DNA of 25,593 nucleotides from positions 1 to 25,593 of the IMG/VR virus record IMGVR_UViG_3300039310_000049; one strand, given 5' to 3'. Numbering within the stretch: the first letter of the stretch is position 1; the number at the start of each line of letters is the position of its first letter. Shown piece after piece: positions 7,473-14,280 of this stretch. The stretch is from a virus. A model generated the notes under the pieces. It saw only the letters and a program-made list of their open reading frames with translations. It was not told the DNA's origin and did not search any database. Both the position numbers and the translations under genes were made by a program.

Positions 7473-7519
7473 GTTTGCGGGGCCACGGGTCGGTGTTGCC
7501 CCATCGACCCCCCGCAAAC
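7473..7519 (+). other. Long two-part leader hairpin
   Basis: An outer stem GTTTGCGGG/CCCGCAAAC (7473-7481 with 7511-7519) encloses a 4-5 base bulge and an inner stem GGGTCGGTG/CATCGACCC (7487-7495 with 7502-7510, one G-T pair) with a 6-base loop. It would be close to the 5' end of RNA from the promoter at 7431, and ends 14 bases before the likely GTG start at 7534. Confidence 0.6.
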
Positions 7520-7533
7520 GCCGTGGGCAAACG

Positions 7534-8115
7534 GTGAGTCATAAAACCTCAAGATACGCACTGTCTGGCGAGATTGCGATGCTGGTGATCCCGCACAGGG
7601 ATTCACACGTCAAATGCTACGTGGACAAATCCGACATTTCAGCAATCCAGTCATCCTGTGCTGGTCTTCATGTAGTTGAGGACAAGAGCCACACGGTTTA
7701 CGTATCAACGTGTGTCAAGGGAACACCTATCCTACTGCACCGCTTCCTAATGCGCCTCCGCGCAGATGATAAGCGAGATGTAGATCACATCAACGGGAAT
7801 ACCTTGGACTGCCGCAGGGGCAACATGCGTATAGTCGATCATCAGGTAAATTGCCAGAATCGATCTGGGGATTCGGAAACTGGAATTAGGGGAGTACGCG
7901 GCAAAAACGGTAGATGGGTAGCTGAAATTACTGTTGCAGGTCAGAGAAAACATCTAGGCACATTCGATGCCCAATACCCGGCTGCGATGGCCGTTCTGCG
8001 GGAATTACTTAAAGTTGATCTGATTTCAGCTAAGCGGTACGCTCTCAACCTTTTACTGGAGTTCCCACTTTCTGAGAGGGTCGCGTTGAACAACCGCCGA
8101 CAACTCGAATCGTGA
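7534..8115 (+). CDS. AP2-HNH homing-type endonuclease
   Basis: This 193-residue protein has an HNH_3-type core: LLHRFLM, then VDHINGNTLDCRRGNMRIV, the His-Asn-His arrangement of these nucleases. Behind it is an AP2-like DNA-binding domain reading GIRGVRGKNGRWVAEI and HLGTFD. The N-terminal third resembles the small beta domain found before the HNH core in this family. The GTG at 7534 is the best start after the leader hairpin; ATG 7579 is a shorter alternative, and TTG 7471 would translate the hairpin. Its TGA overlaps the GTG of the next gene (GTGA at 8112). It is more A/T-rich than its neighbours and is likely a mobile insertion. Confidence 0.83.
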   Translation: MSHKTSRYALSGEIAMLVIPHRDSHVKCYVDKSDISAIQSSCAGLHVVEDKSHTVYVSTCVKGTPILLHRFLMRLRADDKRDVDHINGNTLDCRRGNMRIVDHQVNCQNRSGDSETGIRGVRGKNGRWVAEITVAGQRKHLGTFDAQYPAAMAVLRELLKVDLISAKRYALNLLLEFPLSERVALNNRRQLES

Positions 8116-8754
8116 CGCACGAAGAACTTTTGCCAGCGTGCGCGCCGTTGGCTTGCTGGAACGCGCCGATGCCAGCCGGTTTTCTCGAACATCGCTTCAT
8201 GTGGCGAGATCCCTGATGCTATCGGGTGGTCAAGTTGCTACCAATGGCATGGGAGCACCGTTGTGGAGTGCAAGACATCCCGCAGCGACTTCTACGCAGA
8301 CCGCCGCAAGTACATCGCCTACCATGAGCATCAATTCGGATGGCGGTACGCCGCCGTTCGCATCACCGCCAAGGAAGCGCAAGAGCGCGGCTACACCGAA
8401 ATCAGTTTGCCGCGCATGGGCGACTTCCGTTTCTATATGTGCGAAGCGGACGTTCTGCCAGTAGACCTCGTAACGAAACACGCTCCCGAACATGGGTTGA
8501 TTTACGTCGAAGGCACGCGCCGAGTCAGGATCGTTATACCAGCCACTCGACGTGAGGCGGCTATGATCGACAAGGATTCTGAGATCCGTTATTTGCGGTT
8601 CGCTATCATCAACAATAAAACTCCAGAGGTTTCGAATGTCACGCTGCCGGTCTATGGCGATCCGCTGGCCGGTAAGCCCGTAGCGACAAGTGGAGATTGC
8701 ACCCAGCGGGCGGGATTATTTGAGGAGGAAGGATCAAGGGACGATCAACCCTGA
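8112..8754 (+). pseudogene. PD-(D/E)XK nuclease-like gene with a frameshift near its start
   Basis: The open frame from 8116 (usable start only at GTG 8263) encodes a nuclease-like protein: PDAIGW, then VECKTSRSDF with D-x-x-K, matching PD...ExK of the PD-(D/E)XK fold, followed by GDFRFYMCEADVL and a TRRVRIVIP segment. The family part begins well before 8263, at about 8143 (RRWLAGTRRC). No start exists in that frame. The expected N-terminus THEELLPACA is instead encoded one frame away from GTG 8112, which overlaps the HNH stop. A single extra base around 8143-8147 would explain this. It is either a real frameshift mutation, a sequencing error or, less likely, programmed shifting. As it stands only a shortened product from GTG 8263 (163 residues), lacking the motif's first Asp, can be made. 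Confidence 0.72.
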
Positions 8755-8826
8755 GTCGCGGGAACCCAGCGGCGAACCGCCGTCAGCGGGGAAACCTGAT
8801 GCGCAACCACCAGGTCAAATTCCTGA

Positions 8827-8857
8827 GAGGTCTGTCCAATTTGGGATGTCAGACCTC
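8827..8857 (+). other. 8-bp perfect hairpin in an otherwise empty gap
   Basis: GAGGTCTG (8827-8834) and CAGACCTC (8850-8857) form a perfect stem with a 15-base loop. A pyrimidine-rich stretch follows about 17 bases later, too far for a typical terminator. The rest of the gap 8755-8946 shows nothing I recognise except a ribosome-site-like AAGGAG before the next gene. Confidence 0.4.
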
Positions 8858-8946
8858 AGAACCGCGATCCTTCCTCTTCTTTAGAGTAGCAGCTTTGAAA
8901 AGCTTATGGGTTGTGGTAAAACATCCCAAGGAGAGATTGTGAAGAA

Positions 8947-9516
8947 ATGATCCCCATAGAGAAGTTCATAGGCCGGCTCGGCTCTCAGGCTTTCTACTTC
9001 GCCTGGATTCGAATGTGGTGCCTCGATCATGGCTACGACTTCGAGCGGCTGCACAGCACCGATGAATTCAGGGAGATGCTGAGTCGGCACGGGCCGCTGA
9101 TCCGGTCACTGTATGGGACTGGTATTCCGCCGAGGACAGATCACGTTGCGGTTTCCGTGCGGCGTGGCGATTATGTCGGTGTTTACGTCGGTATCTTCGT
9201 GGATCTCTTCGCGCAGGGTTATTACGAGCGTGCCATGGCGAAGTTCCCGGGCCGGCGGTTTCTGGTGTTCAGTGACGATATCCCGTGGTGCCGCCAGCAG
9301 GCCGTGTTCGCCGGGTGCGAGTTCTGGGATCAAATAGACCCCGTGACGGACATGAACCGGATGGCGGCGTGCTCAGATTTCATTGTGGCGAATTCTGGCT
9401 TCTCCTGGTGGGGAGCTTGGTTGGGCACCAATCCGAACAAGCGGGTGGTCTGCCCAGTGCGCTACGAGTACGAACGCGCGGAAACTTGCATGTTGCCTGA
9501 GTGGGAGAGGGCATGA
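8947..9516 (+). CDS. Family 11-like fucosyltransferase (alpha-1,2 type), short form
   Basis: This 189-residue protein carries the landmarks of GT11 enzymes, which use GDP-fucose. It has GRLGSQAFYFAW at residues 9-20 (usually GRLGNQMFQYA), VAVSVRRGDYV at 67-77 with the donor-binding HxRRGDY-like motif (Ser in place of His), FLVFSDDIPWC at 105-115, and ANSGFSWWGAWL at 148-159. Full-length relatives are near 280 residues; here the region between the first two motifs is strongly shortened. The ATG at 8947 follows AAGGAG. Fucosyl transfer is inferred from the family and the shortened form may differ in donor or acceptor. It opens the second sugar-gene run, which is coupled onward by ATGA overlap. 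Confidence 0.8.
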   Translation: MIPIEKFIGRLGSQAFYFAWIRMWCLDHGYDFERLHSTDEFREMLSRHGPLIRSLYGTGIPPRTDHVAVSVRRGDYVGVYVGIFVDLFAQGYYERAMAKFPGRRFLVFSDDIPWCRQQAVFAGCEFWDQIDPVTDMNRMAACSDFIVANSGFSWWGAWLGTNPNKRVVCPVRYEYERAETCMLPEWERA

Positions 9517-9635
9517 GGATCAACCATAAGTACCAGCCGAAGGGCCGCGACACTGACAAGCCGACGGGATGGATCAAGCGGTGGCTCCGGCGCAAATTGC
9601 GGAGATGGATTGCCAGGATGGACGTGAGATGTTGA
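9513..9635 (+). CDS. 40-residue basic peptide with an amphipathic helix
   Basis: The ATG at 9513 overlaps the previous stop (ATGA) and has GGGAGAGG just upstream. The peptide is Arg/Lys-rich. From Trp20 to Met36, hydrophobic residues fall at 20, 21, 24, 25, 29, 32, 33 and 36 (three Trp, two Ile, two Leu, Met) and Arg/Lys fill most of the rest, giving a textbook cationic amphipathic helix. The stop overlaps the likely start of the next glycosyltransferase (9629). The overlaps on both sides suggest a real gene. It might bind membranes, for example to tether a neighbour or to disturb the envelope, but no family is known to me. Confidence 0.55.
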   Translation: MRINHKYQPKGRDTDKPTGWIKRWLRRKLRRWIARMDVRC

Positions 9636-10294
9636 AATCACCTCGATTCTCGTTGCTGATGCCAACCTGCGACCGACCGCAGTTCATCGAAGAGGCCATC
9701 GGCGCGGTTCTGACCCAGGACTTCACGGACTGGGAGTTGATCATCAAGGATGGCGGGAAGTGGCCCGTGCGCGGCCTGATGCCCAATGATCCGCGCATCC
9801 GGTACAGCCAGTGTGGCGTCCAGTGGGGACTCAACGAGGCACTGCGAGCCGCCCGCGGCGAGATTGTCGGCTTCGCCTCGGACGATGACGTAATGCTGCC
9901 AGGGACGTTGAGCCATGTCGATCAGACCATCGGCGACGCTATGTGGCTCTACGGCCAGATCCGATTCTGTCCAGACGGGAACCCGGTTGGACACCTGATG
10001 GGTGAACCGTGGGACTATGAGCGGCTGAAGCATGTGGACATCGTGCCAGCACCGGCAACTTTCTTTCGGCGGTCCTTAGTTGGCATTGTCGGCGAGTTCG
10101 ACCTGTCGCTGGTGCCGTCCGATTACGATTACTGGCTGAGGTTGGGGGCGCGGTGGGAACCGGTGTATACTGAACGTGTGCTGGTGAACTATCGTGTGCA
10201 CCGAGCTTCGGCTACCGCTATGTTCGGCGAAGAAATGGCACAGCAGACTCGGATGATCTCAGAGCGAGCCCTGAAGGGATATTACGCGCCATGA
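9629..10294 (+). CDS. Family 2 glycosyltransferase
   Basis: This 221-residue GT-A enzyme opens with FSLLMPTCDRPQFIEEAI, has IIKDGG at 38-43 in place of the usual VDDGS, and ASDDDVMLPG at 83-92 as the metal site. A later SDYDYWLRLG block is the acceptor-side motif seen in many GT2 enzymes (usually EDYDLWLRL). I chose ATG 9629, which overlaps the stop of the small peptide gene and is preceded by AGGA. The alternative start at 9569 would add 20 residues that look like noise. The stop overlaps the ketoisomerase start, so this enzyme and the sugar-nucleotide genes are made together. Confidence 0.85.
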   Translation: MLKSPRFSLLMPTCDRPQFIEEAIGAVLTQDFTDWELIIKDGGKWPVRGLMPNDPRIRYSQCGVQWGLNEALRAARGEIVGFASDDDVMLPGTLSHVDQTIGDAMWLYGQIRFCPDGNPVGHLMGEPWDYERLKHVDIVPAPATFFRRSLVGIVGEFDLSLVPSDYDYWLRLGARWEPVYTERVLVNYRVHRASATAMFGEEMAQQTRMISERALKGYYAP

Positions 10295-10701
10295 CAGGCG
10301 TGTCTCTTCAGCGATTGCCCCAGGTTCGAGACCAGCGTGGGCTCCTGACCTTCGCAGAGGTCGAGAAGCAAATCCCCTTTGACGTGAAACGCTATTTCCT
10401 GATTTCTGACGTGCCCTCCAAGGAAGTCAGGGGTGAACACGCCCATCGCAAACTGCATGAGATTCTCATGTGCGTTCACGGCCGGTGCCGGGTATCGGTC
10501 GATGACGGGCAAACCCACCAGGAGTTCGTTCTTGATGATCCTGCTCTCGCGTTGCACGTGCATCCTTTGATGTGGATTGGCCAGTACGGATTCACACGAG
10601 GCGCCGTCCTACTCGTATTCTGCTCTGACAAGTACGACGCGGCCGACTACATCAGGGAGTATTCGGAGTTCTATCGGATCAAACGAGAGGCGGCATCGTG
10701 A
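10291..10701 (+). CDS. fdtA: FdtA/WxcM-type dTDP-4-keto-6-deoxyhexose 3,4-ketoisomerase
   Basis: This 136-residue cupin enzyme moves the keto group from C4 to C3 of dTDP-4-keto-6-deoxyglucose. Family features are DQRGLL at 14-19, the KRYFLI strand, [11 protein letters not shown] at 47-57 with the catalytic HxH pair (50 and 52), a beta-barrel [11 protein letters not shown] turn, and the C-terminal [14 protein letters not shown], a hallmark of FdtA and QdtA. The length is typical. FdtA and QdtA differ in stereochemistry at C4 and I cannot tell which this is. It overlaps the acetyltransferase gene by 4 bases, and the required aminotransferase lies at 5222. Confidence 0.88.
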   Translation: MTGVSLQRLPQVRDQRGLLTFAEVEKQIPFDVKRYFLISDVPSKEVRGEHAHRKLHEILMCVHGRCRVSVDDGQTHQEFVLDDPALALHVHPLMWIGQYGFTRGAVLLVFCSDKYDAADYIREYSEFYRIKREAAS

Positions 10702-11165
10702 TACACCCGGCCGCCATTGTTGAGACAGAGCAGGTCGGGCCCGGCACTCGCATTTGGGCCTTCGCCCACATTCTGCCAGGAGCGCACATTGGAGCCGACT
10801 GCAACATCTGCGATCACGTGTTCATTGAGAATGATGTCGTGGTTGGGGATCGGGTGACGATCAAGTGCGGCGTGCAGCTTTGGGACGGCATTACAATCGA
10901 GGATGACGTGTTCATCGGGCCGAATGCCACCTTCACGAACGACCCATTTCCGCGCAGCGGGCATCGGAAGCCGTTCCATCCCACTCCCACCATCGTCAAG
11001 CGGGGTGCCTCCATCGGCGCGAATGCGACCATCCTGCCAGGTATCACCATCGGAGAGGAAGCCATGGTGGGCGCCGGCGCGGTGGTCACAGAGGATCTAC
11101 CGGCTGGTGCTATTGCTATCGGTAATCCAGCGCGGATTGTCGGGTACGATGAGGATCTCGAATGA
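10698..11165 (+). CDS. Hexapeptide-repeat acetyltransferase (amino-sugar N-acetyltransferase)
   Basis: This 155-residue left-handed beta-helix protein has many hexapeptide turns: [29 protein letters not shown], then [28 protein letters not shown] and the end [11 protein letters not shown]. It closely follows the WbpD/FdtC pattern, including the FTND segment near the active-site loop. With FdtA (overlap GTGA) and the DegT aminotransferase it would finish dTDP-Fuc3NAc or dTDP-Qui3NAc, using acetyl-CoA. The start is GTG 10698. The C-terminus lacks a helical extension, so it is a compact form. The substrate is inferred from gene context. Confidence 0.87.
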   Translation: MIHPAAIVETEQVGPGTRIWAFAHILPGAHIGADCNICDHVFIENDVVVGDRVTIKCGVQLWDGITIEDDVFIGPNATFTNDPFPRSGHRKPFHPTPTIVKRGASIGANATILPGITIGEEAMVGAGAVVTEDLPAGAIAIGNPARIVGYDEDLE

Positions 11166-11752
11166 CAGCCGAGCGCGACCTAACTTTGGTGATAGTGGGG
11201 AAGGACTTGGAGGCCATCCAAGACCCCTACTTTCACCTTGGCTCCCTGCCAGCCGCCGAGTTGATCCTGATTGCCAACACGCGCAACGAATCGCTGGCGG
11301 CGATCGGGAACCGGTACTTGGATTCGTGCAGAACCGCCGTGTTTGGGATCGCGCACGCCGACTGCTTGTTTCATCCCGGAGCACTGGACTCCTTCACTGA
11401 AGCTGCCCGCACCAGCATCTGCGGAGTGGTTGGCATCGCCGAAGATGATGTCTACCACTGGTGTTTCCAAAATCCAGGCCCCGTCATGACGCTCGATAGC
11501 TGCTCAATTTTCTTCTCGCGGAATTCTGGATTGAGGTTCGACGCCGAGACGTTCGACGGAATGCACTGCCACGCGCAAGACGTTTGCATGGCGGCACACC
11601 GAAAGGGCATCCCAGTAGTCGTTCCGCCAGCCAATGCAACCCACCGCGGATCAAATTATGCAGGCGAAGCATGGCGGGCCGACTACCAAATCTACCTCGG
11701 CAAGCTCCACGCCAAATGGGGCCAGTGGTTCCCGGCGATCAAAACCACATGA
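11162..11752 (+). CDS. Divergent glycosyltransferase-like protein
   Basis: This 196-residue protein resembles GT-A enzymes of the GT2 group, with less clear motifs. It has a first strand [10 protein letters not shown], an [15 protein letters not shown] block at 64-78 where others show a DxD with downstream Pro, [13 protein letters not shown], and a [18 protein letters not shown] block near the C-terminus like the acceptor-side motif of these enzymes. The usual DDGS is absent. It overlaps the acetyltransferase by ATGA and is the last gene before a new promoter. A sugar transfer role is likely from context and block order, though catalytic competence is uncertain. Confidence 0.68.
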   Translation: MTAERDLTLVIVGKDLEAIQDPYFHLGSLPAAELILIANTRNESLAAIGNRYLDSCRTAVFGIAHADCLFHPGALDSFTEAARTSICGVVGIAEDDVYHWCFQNPGPVMTLDSCSIFFSRNSGLRFDAETFDGMHCHAQDVCMAAHRKGIPVVVPPANATHRGSNYAGEAWRADYQIYLGKLHAKWGQWFPAIKTT

Positions 11753-11758
11753 ATTCTC

Positions 11759-11787
11759 TTGACAACCCGATCAGAACGTGGCATTCT
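11759..11787 (+). promoter_or_regulatory. Sigma70-type promoter candidate
   Basis: TTGACA (11759-11764) in the context CTCTTGACA is followed after 17 bases by CATTCT (11782-11787), only three of six matches at -10. It starts 7 bases after the stop of the gene at 11162 and 51 bases before the next start at 11810, a suitable position for an internal promoter. Confidence 0.45.
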
Positions 11788-11809
11788 TGATCCACTGGAG
11801 ATCAAGACG

Positions 11810-12436
11810 ATGTTCCGAATCGACTCAGACAAAACAATCAGCTATTTCGAGGACTCGACGTTCCCCCGGCCAATGCAAACCACCGCGCCGGGCGCGCTCA
11901 ATTTCAGTACCGAGAAGGCGTTCGCGGCTCTTGCGGATGCACAGAAATGGACCCGGGAGTTCCTGGAGGAAATCTGGAACGGCTTCGCAGGCGTAGTTCC
12001 GTTCGACAATCTCAAGCTGGTGAAGAAGTTTCGCAACCGGCCTTATGGCATCAAGCAGATCTGGAACGCGATCCAGCGGCTAATCCCGGCTGGGGCTGAA
12101 GTCGCTCCGCAATCGCCGGTTCCGCAAACCAACTCCAAACCGCCGCGCAAGCGCAAAGGCTCTGCTGCCAAAGGGAAAGTCCGCAAGGCAAAGAAGGCAC
12201 CAGTCAAAACGATCGCTCAGCGTGCTCCGCGCGCGCCGCGCTCCGATTCCAACCTAGCGACGCTCATTTCCATGATCGGCCGGAAGGACGGCGCCAGCAT
12301 CGAAGAAGTCATGGAGGCAACGGGCTGGACAAGCCAGCACACCGTTCGCGGGCGGATTTCGATCCTGGGTTCCAAAGGCACCAAGATCGAATCGTTCAAG
12401 GATGCGAAGCGGGGTCGGGTCTATCGGGCGGCGTAA
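11810..12436 (+). CDS. DUF3489 C-terminal domain protein with basic linker
   Basis: This 208-residue protein has three parts. The N-terminal 100 residues are an unrecognised globular region that is rich in Phe and Trp. A Lys/Ala/Pro-rich linker follows (about 105-150). The C-terminal part, about 150-208, reads LATLISMIGRKDGASIEEVMEATGWTSQHTVRG and ends in GRVYR, the DUF3489 pattern, a winged-helix-like DNA-binding domain. The start ATG 11810 has GGAG at 11797-11800. It may be a DNA-binding regulator or nucleoid-type protein. The function is not known, but the domain call is good. The gene ends in TAATG, overlapping the methylase start. Confidence 0.7.
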   Translation: MFRIDSDKTISYFEDSTFPRPMQTTAPGALNFSTEKAFAALADAQKWTREFLEEIWNGFAGVVPFDNLKLVKKFRNRPYGIKQIWNAIQRLIPAGAEVAPQSPVPQTNSKPPRKRKGSAAKGKVRKAKKAPVKTIAQRAPRAPRSDSNLATLISMIGRKDGASIEEVMEATGWTSQHTVRGRISILGSKGTKIESFKDAKRGRVYRAA

Positions 12437-12873
12437 TGCCCTTCACCGCCCACGGGTTCAAGCGGCGGGAGCGCGGCGGCCGGCCCGCGTTCCCGCGCTC
12501 TGCTACCGGCGATTGGGCGACGCCTGAAGACCTCAAGCGTGCGCTCGACGCCGAATTTCATTTCGACCTCGATCCTTGCCCGCTTCAATCGCAGGAGGAT
12601 GGCTTGCTGCCGTTGTTCTCGGATTGGGCGCAGAGGAGAATTTTTGCGAACGTGCCCTACGGTCCGGCGATCCCAAAGTGGTTGAAGCGAGCGCACGAAG
12701 CAGACGTGGCCGTGTTCCTGCTCCCGGCCCGCACGGACACGAAATGGTTTGCAGAGCTTGTCATCCCGTACGCCAGCGAGATCCGGTTCATCAAGGGGCG
12801 GCTGAAATTCGGCGGGGCGAAGACCGGCGCTCCCTTTCCATCAATGCTGGTAGTTTTCGAGAAGGGGGCTTGA
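12436..12873 (+). CDS. Phage N6-adenine DNA methyltransferase (Dam type)
   Basis: This 145-residue protein fits the phage Dam family (PF05869), which methylates adenine using S-adenosylmethionine. Landmarks are DWATPEDLKRALDAEFHFDLDPC near 26-48, IFANVPYGP at 69-77 as motif IV, then FLLPARTDTKWF and IRFIKGRLKFGG, with APFPSMLVVF-like sequence near the end. The usual NPPY is NVPY here, a conservative but notable change in the catalytic loop. Such enzymes may protect phage DNA from host restriction. The start overlaps the previous stop by 1 base. The stop lies in an 18-bp repeat shared with the next gene end. Confidence 0.83.
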   Translation: MPFTAHGFKRRERGGRPAFPRSATGDWATPEDLKRALDAEFHFDLDPCPLQSQEDGLLPLFSDWAQRRIFANVPYGPAIPKWLKRAHEADVAVFLLPARTDTKWFAELVIPYASEIRFIKGRLKFGGAKTGAPFPSMLVVFEKGA

Positions 12874-12882
12874 CGCGCCATG
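12865..12882 (+). repeat. 18-bp direct repeat, copy 1
   Basis: GGGGCTTGACGCGCCATG occurs here and at 13222-13239. In this copy the first part encodes the end of the methylase and the final ATG is the start codon of the YkgJ-like gene. The two copies are 357 bases apart. Confidence 0.85.
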
Positions 12883-13230
12883 GGAAACCTTGCGAAGCTC
12901 GACGCGGCGCTACGGCAAATCCCGGCGTTCACCTGCAAGCCAGGTTGCTCAGAGTGCTGTGGTCCGGTGGCGATGAGCCGGTTGGAGTGGCAGCGTATCT
13001 GTGACCGGCTCGGCTACAAGCCGAACAGAAACATGGAGGCGTCGTTGGATTGCCCGATGCTCAAGGATGGGCGATGCTCAGTCTACGACATCAGGCCAAC
13101 GATCTGCCGTCTGTTCGGAACCGTCAACGTGCCGCTCATGCTGTGCCCGCACGGTTGCCGGCCAGAACGGTTGCTGCCCGATGCTGAGGCAGGGATGCTG
13201 CTCAACAAGGCGCAAAGGCTTGGGGCTTGA
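12880..13230 (+). CDS. YkgJ-type cysteine-cluster protein
   Basis: This 116-residue protein has the metal-binding Cys pattern of the YkgJ/CxxCxxCC family: CKPGCSECC near 19-27, then CPMLKDGRCSVYDIRPTICRLFG near 53-75, and CPHGC near 84-88. Relatives are thought to bind zinc or an Fe-S cluster; their role is unsettled. The gene is exactly delimited by the two copies of an 18-bp repeat, each carrying a stop-then-ATG junction, so it may be an inserted or duplicated cassette. Start ATG 12880 follows a run of G in the preceding gene. Confidence 0.78.
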   Translation: MGNLAKLDAALRQIPAFTCKPGCSECCGPVAMSRLEWQRICDRLGYKPNRNMEASLDCPMLKDGRCSVYDIRPTICRLFGTVNVPLMLCPHGCRPERLLPDAEAGMLLNKAQRLGA

Positions 13231-13239
13231 CGCGCCATG
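13222..13239 (+). repeat. 18-bp direct repeat, copy 2
   Basis: This is the second copy of GGGGCTTGACGCGCCATG. Here it spans the end of the YkgJ-like gene, and the following ATG opens only a 28-codon frame through a terminator, so no gene follows at the place where copy 1 begins one. Confidence 0.85.
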
Positions 13240-13255
13240 CATTCGGTGATAAAGT
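13227..13255 (+). promoter_or_regulatory. Weak promoter candidate inside repeat copy 2
   Basis: TTGACG (13227-13232), a 17-base spacer and TAAAGT (13250-13255) resemble a sigma70 promoter. A terminator follows about 30 bases later, so a useful transcript would have to read through it. The -35 part is shared with repeat copy 1, which has no matching -10. Confidence 0.25.
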
Positions 13256-13284
13256 TCCAATCAGCCATTGCAGGTTCCTTCTAC

Positions 13285-13320
13285 GGCCCCGCGCCTTCGA
13301 CAAGCCGGGGCCACTTTTGT
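13285..13320 (+). terminator. Rho-independent terminator after the YkgJ-like gene
   Basis: GGCCCCG (13285-13291) pairs with CGGGGCC (13306-13312), followed by ACTTTTGT. The loop is 14 bases. It sits about 55 bases after the YkgJ stop and just before the ribosome site of the next small gene. Confidence 0.72.
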
Positions 13321-13333
13321 TGATCGGAGGCGT

Positions 13334-13561
13334 ATGCGAAGATCAAGATCGGGCTGGGATAGACGGTGTGGTATAGACGCAGACTTCTTCCGCAAGATGA
13401 AGAGGTGGGAGCGGTACGTGCGCAGGATGTGCCGGATCTCTGAGTCTATGCGTAGGCGGCACGCTTTCTCTTCCCGTAGCTCAATCAGGGCACTCTGCGT
13501 CAGAGAGCGCACTCCAGAGGCATGGCAAAAGGTGTTGGCAGAGGTGAATAAATGCGCGTAG
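13334..13561 (+). CDS. Small Arg-rich protein of unknown function
   Basis: This 75-residue protein is very basic, with 20 or more Arg/Lys residues (for example MKRWERYVRRMCR and MRRRHAFSSRSS) and a helical C-terminus TPEAWQKVLAEV. The start ATG 13334 follows a good site (GGAGG at 13326-13330). Its end overlaps the start of the next glycosyltransferase by 10 bases. It may bind nucleic acid or be a small structural or regulatory peptide. No family is recognised; the ribosome site and overlap make it likely to be a real gene. Confidence 0.5.
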   Translation: MRRSRSGWDRRCGIDADFFRKMKRWERYVRRMCRISESMRRRHAFSSRSSIRALCVRERTPEAWQKVLAEVNKCA

Positions 13562-14280
13562 TAGGCGTACTTCGTATCAAGAATGAGTCCAGGTGGATCA
13601 CGCGGTCCATCCTGTCGCTGAAGGGGTTGTGCGATGCTGTGGTGGTGCTTGACGATCACTCAACTGACGGGACACCAGACCTGTGCCGGGCGGCCGGCGC
13701 GGACGTAGCGAGCAACCCTTTCACTGGCATCGACGAGAGTAGGGACAAGGACTACCTCCTGACGCTTGCCGCTCCGCACCATCCCGACTGGTGCGTGATG
13801 ATCGATGGCGATGAAGTGCTGGTGGGCGCCGAGTCGCTGCGGAAGGTACTGGAGCTCGCCAGTCCGGCACTGACCACATTCTCGCTGCGGTTCCTGTACC
13901 TTTGGGACCGTGAGGACCAAGTGCGGGTCGATGGCAACTACAACCCAGCGCGATCGCGGCGCCAGGGCATCTGGCGATTCGTGCCCGGGCAGATCTTCAT
14001 GCGGACGCGGTACGGTGGAAACTTCCACTGCGGCTCGGTCCCGCGGCCGTTTCTGGGGAAGGGGGTGTTCACCGATGCGGCCACGATCTTGCACTACGGG
14101 TACCTGGATCGCGCCGAGCGGCTGCGGAAGTACGAGTGGTACAACCGGATCGATCCTGGAAATGATTATGAAAACGGGTATAAACACTTCGTCATTGGCG
14201 ATCTGTTTCCGGTGGATTCCAGGTTTAAGTGGGGAGGGCCGCTGGAACTGGCGCCGCTCGATAGCATTTGTCGTTTATGA
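13552..14280 (+). CDS. Family 2 glycosyltransferase with altered C-terminus
   Basis: This 242-residue GT-A enzyme starts RVVGVLRIKNESRWITRSI, like WaaE/KdtX-type enzymes, with VVLDDHSTDGT at 31-41, MIDGDEVL at 83-90 as metal site, and a WRFVPGQIFMRTR segment. A later DAATILHYGYLDRAERLRKYEWY block is typical of this subgroup. The last six residues (after ELAPL) are encoded by bases that also encode the end of the minus-strand HNH gene, so the native 3' end was probably replaced when that element entered. The loss is likely only a few residues. It may act on a lipid- or protein-bound sugar. Confidence 0.82.
   Translation: MRVVGVLRIKNESRWITRSILSLKGLCDAVVVLDDHSTDGTPDLCRAAGADVASNPFTGIDESRDKDYLLTLAAPHHPDWCVMIDGDEVLVGAESLRKVLELASPALTTFSLRFLYLWDREDQVRVDGNYNPARSRRQGIWRFVPGQIFMRTRYGGNFHCGSVPRPFLGKGVFTDAATILHYGYLDRAERLRKYEWYNRIDPGNDYENGYKHFVIGDLFPVDSRFKWGGPLELAPLDSICRL

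Noticed and set aside
8690-8884. 64-codon frame after the frameshifted nuclease gene
   Set aside because: It has no ribosome site at a usable start, overlaps the nuclease gene by 65 bases and is low in sequence complexity.
3615-10560. Further parS sites at other CACGTG cores (near 3623, 4298, 7250, 10555)
   Set aside because: The flanking bases do not match the consensus; only 5151-5166 is complete.
13237-13323. 28-codon frame starting in repeat copy 2
   Set aside because: It runs through a Rho-independent terminator and has no family-like content.
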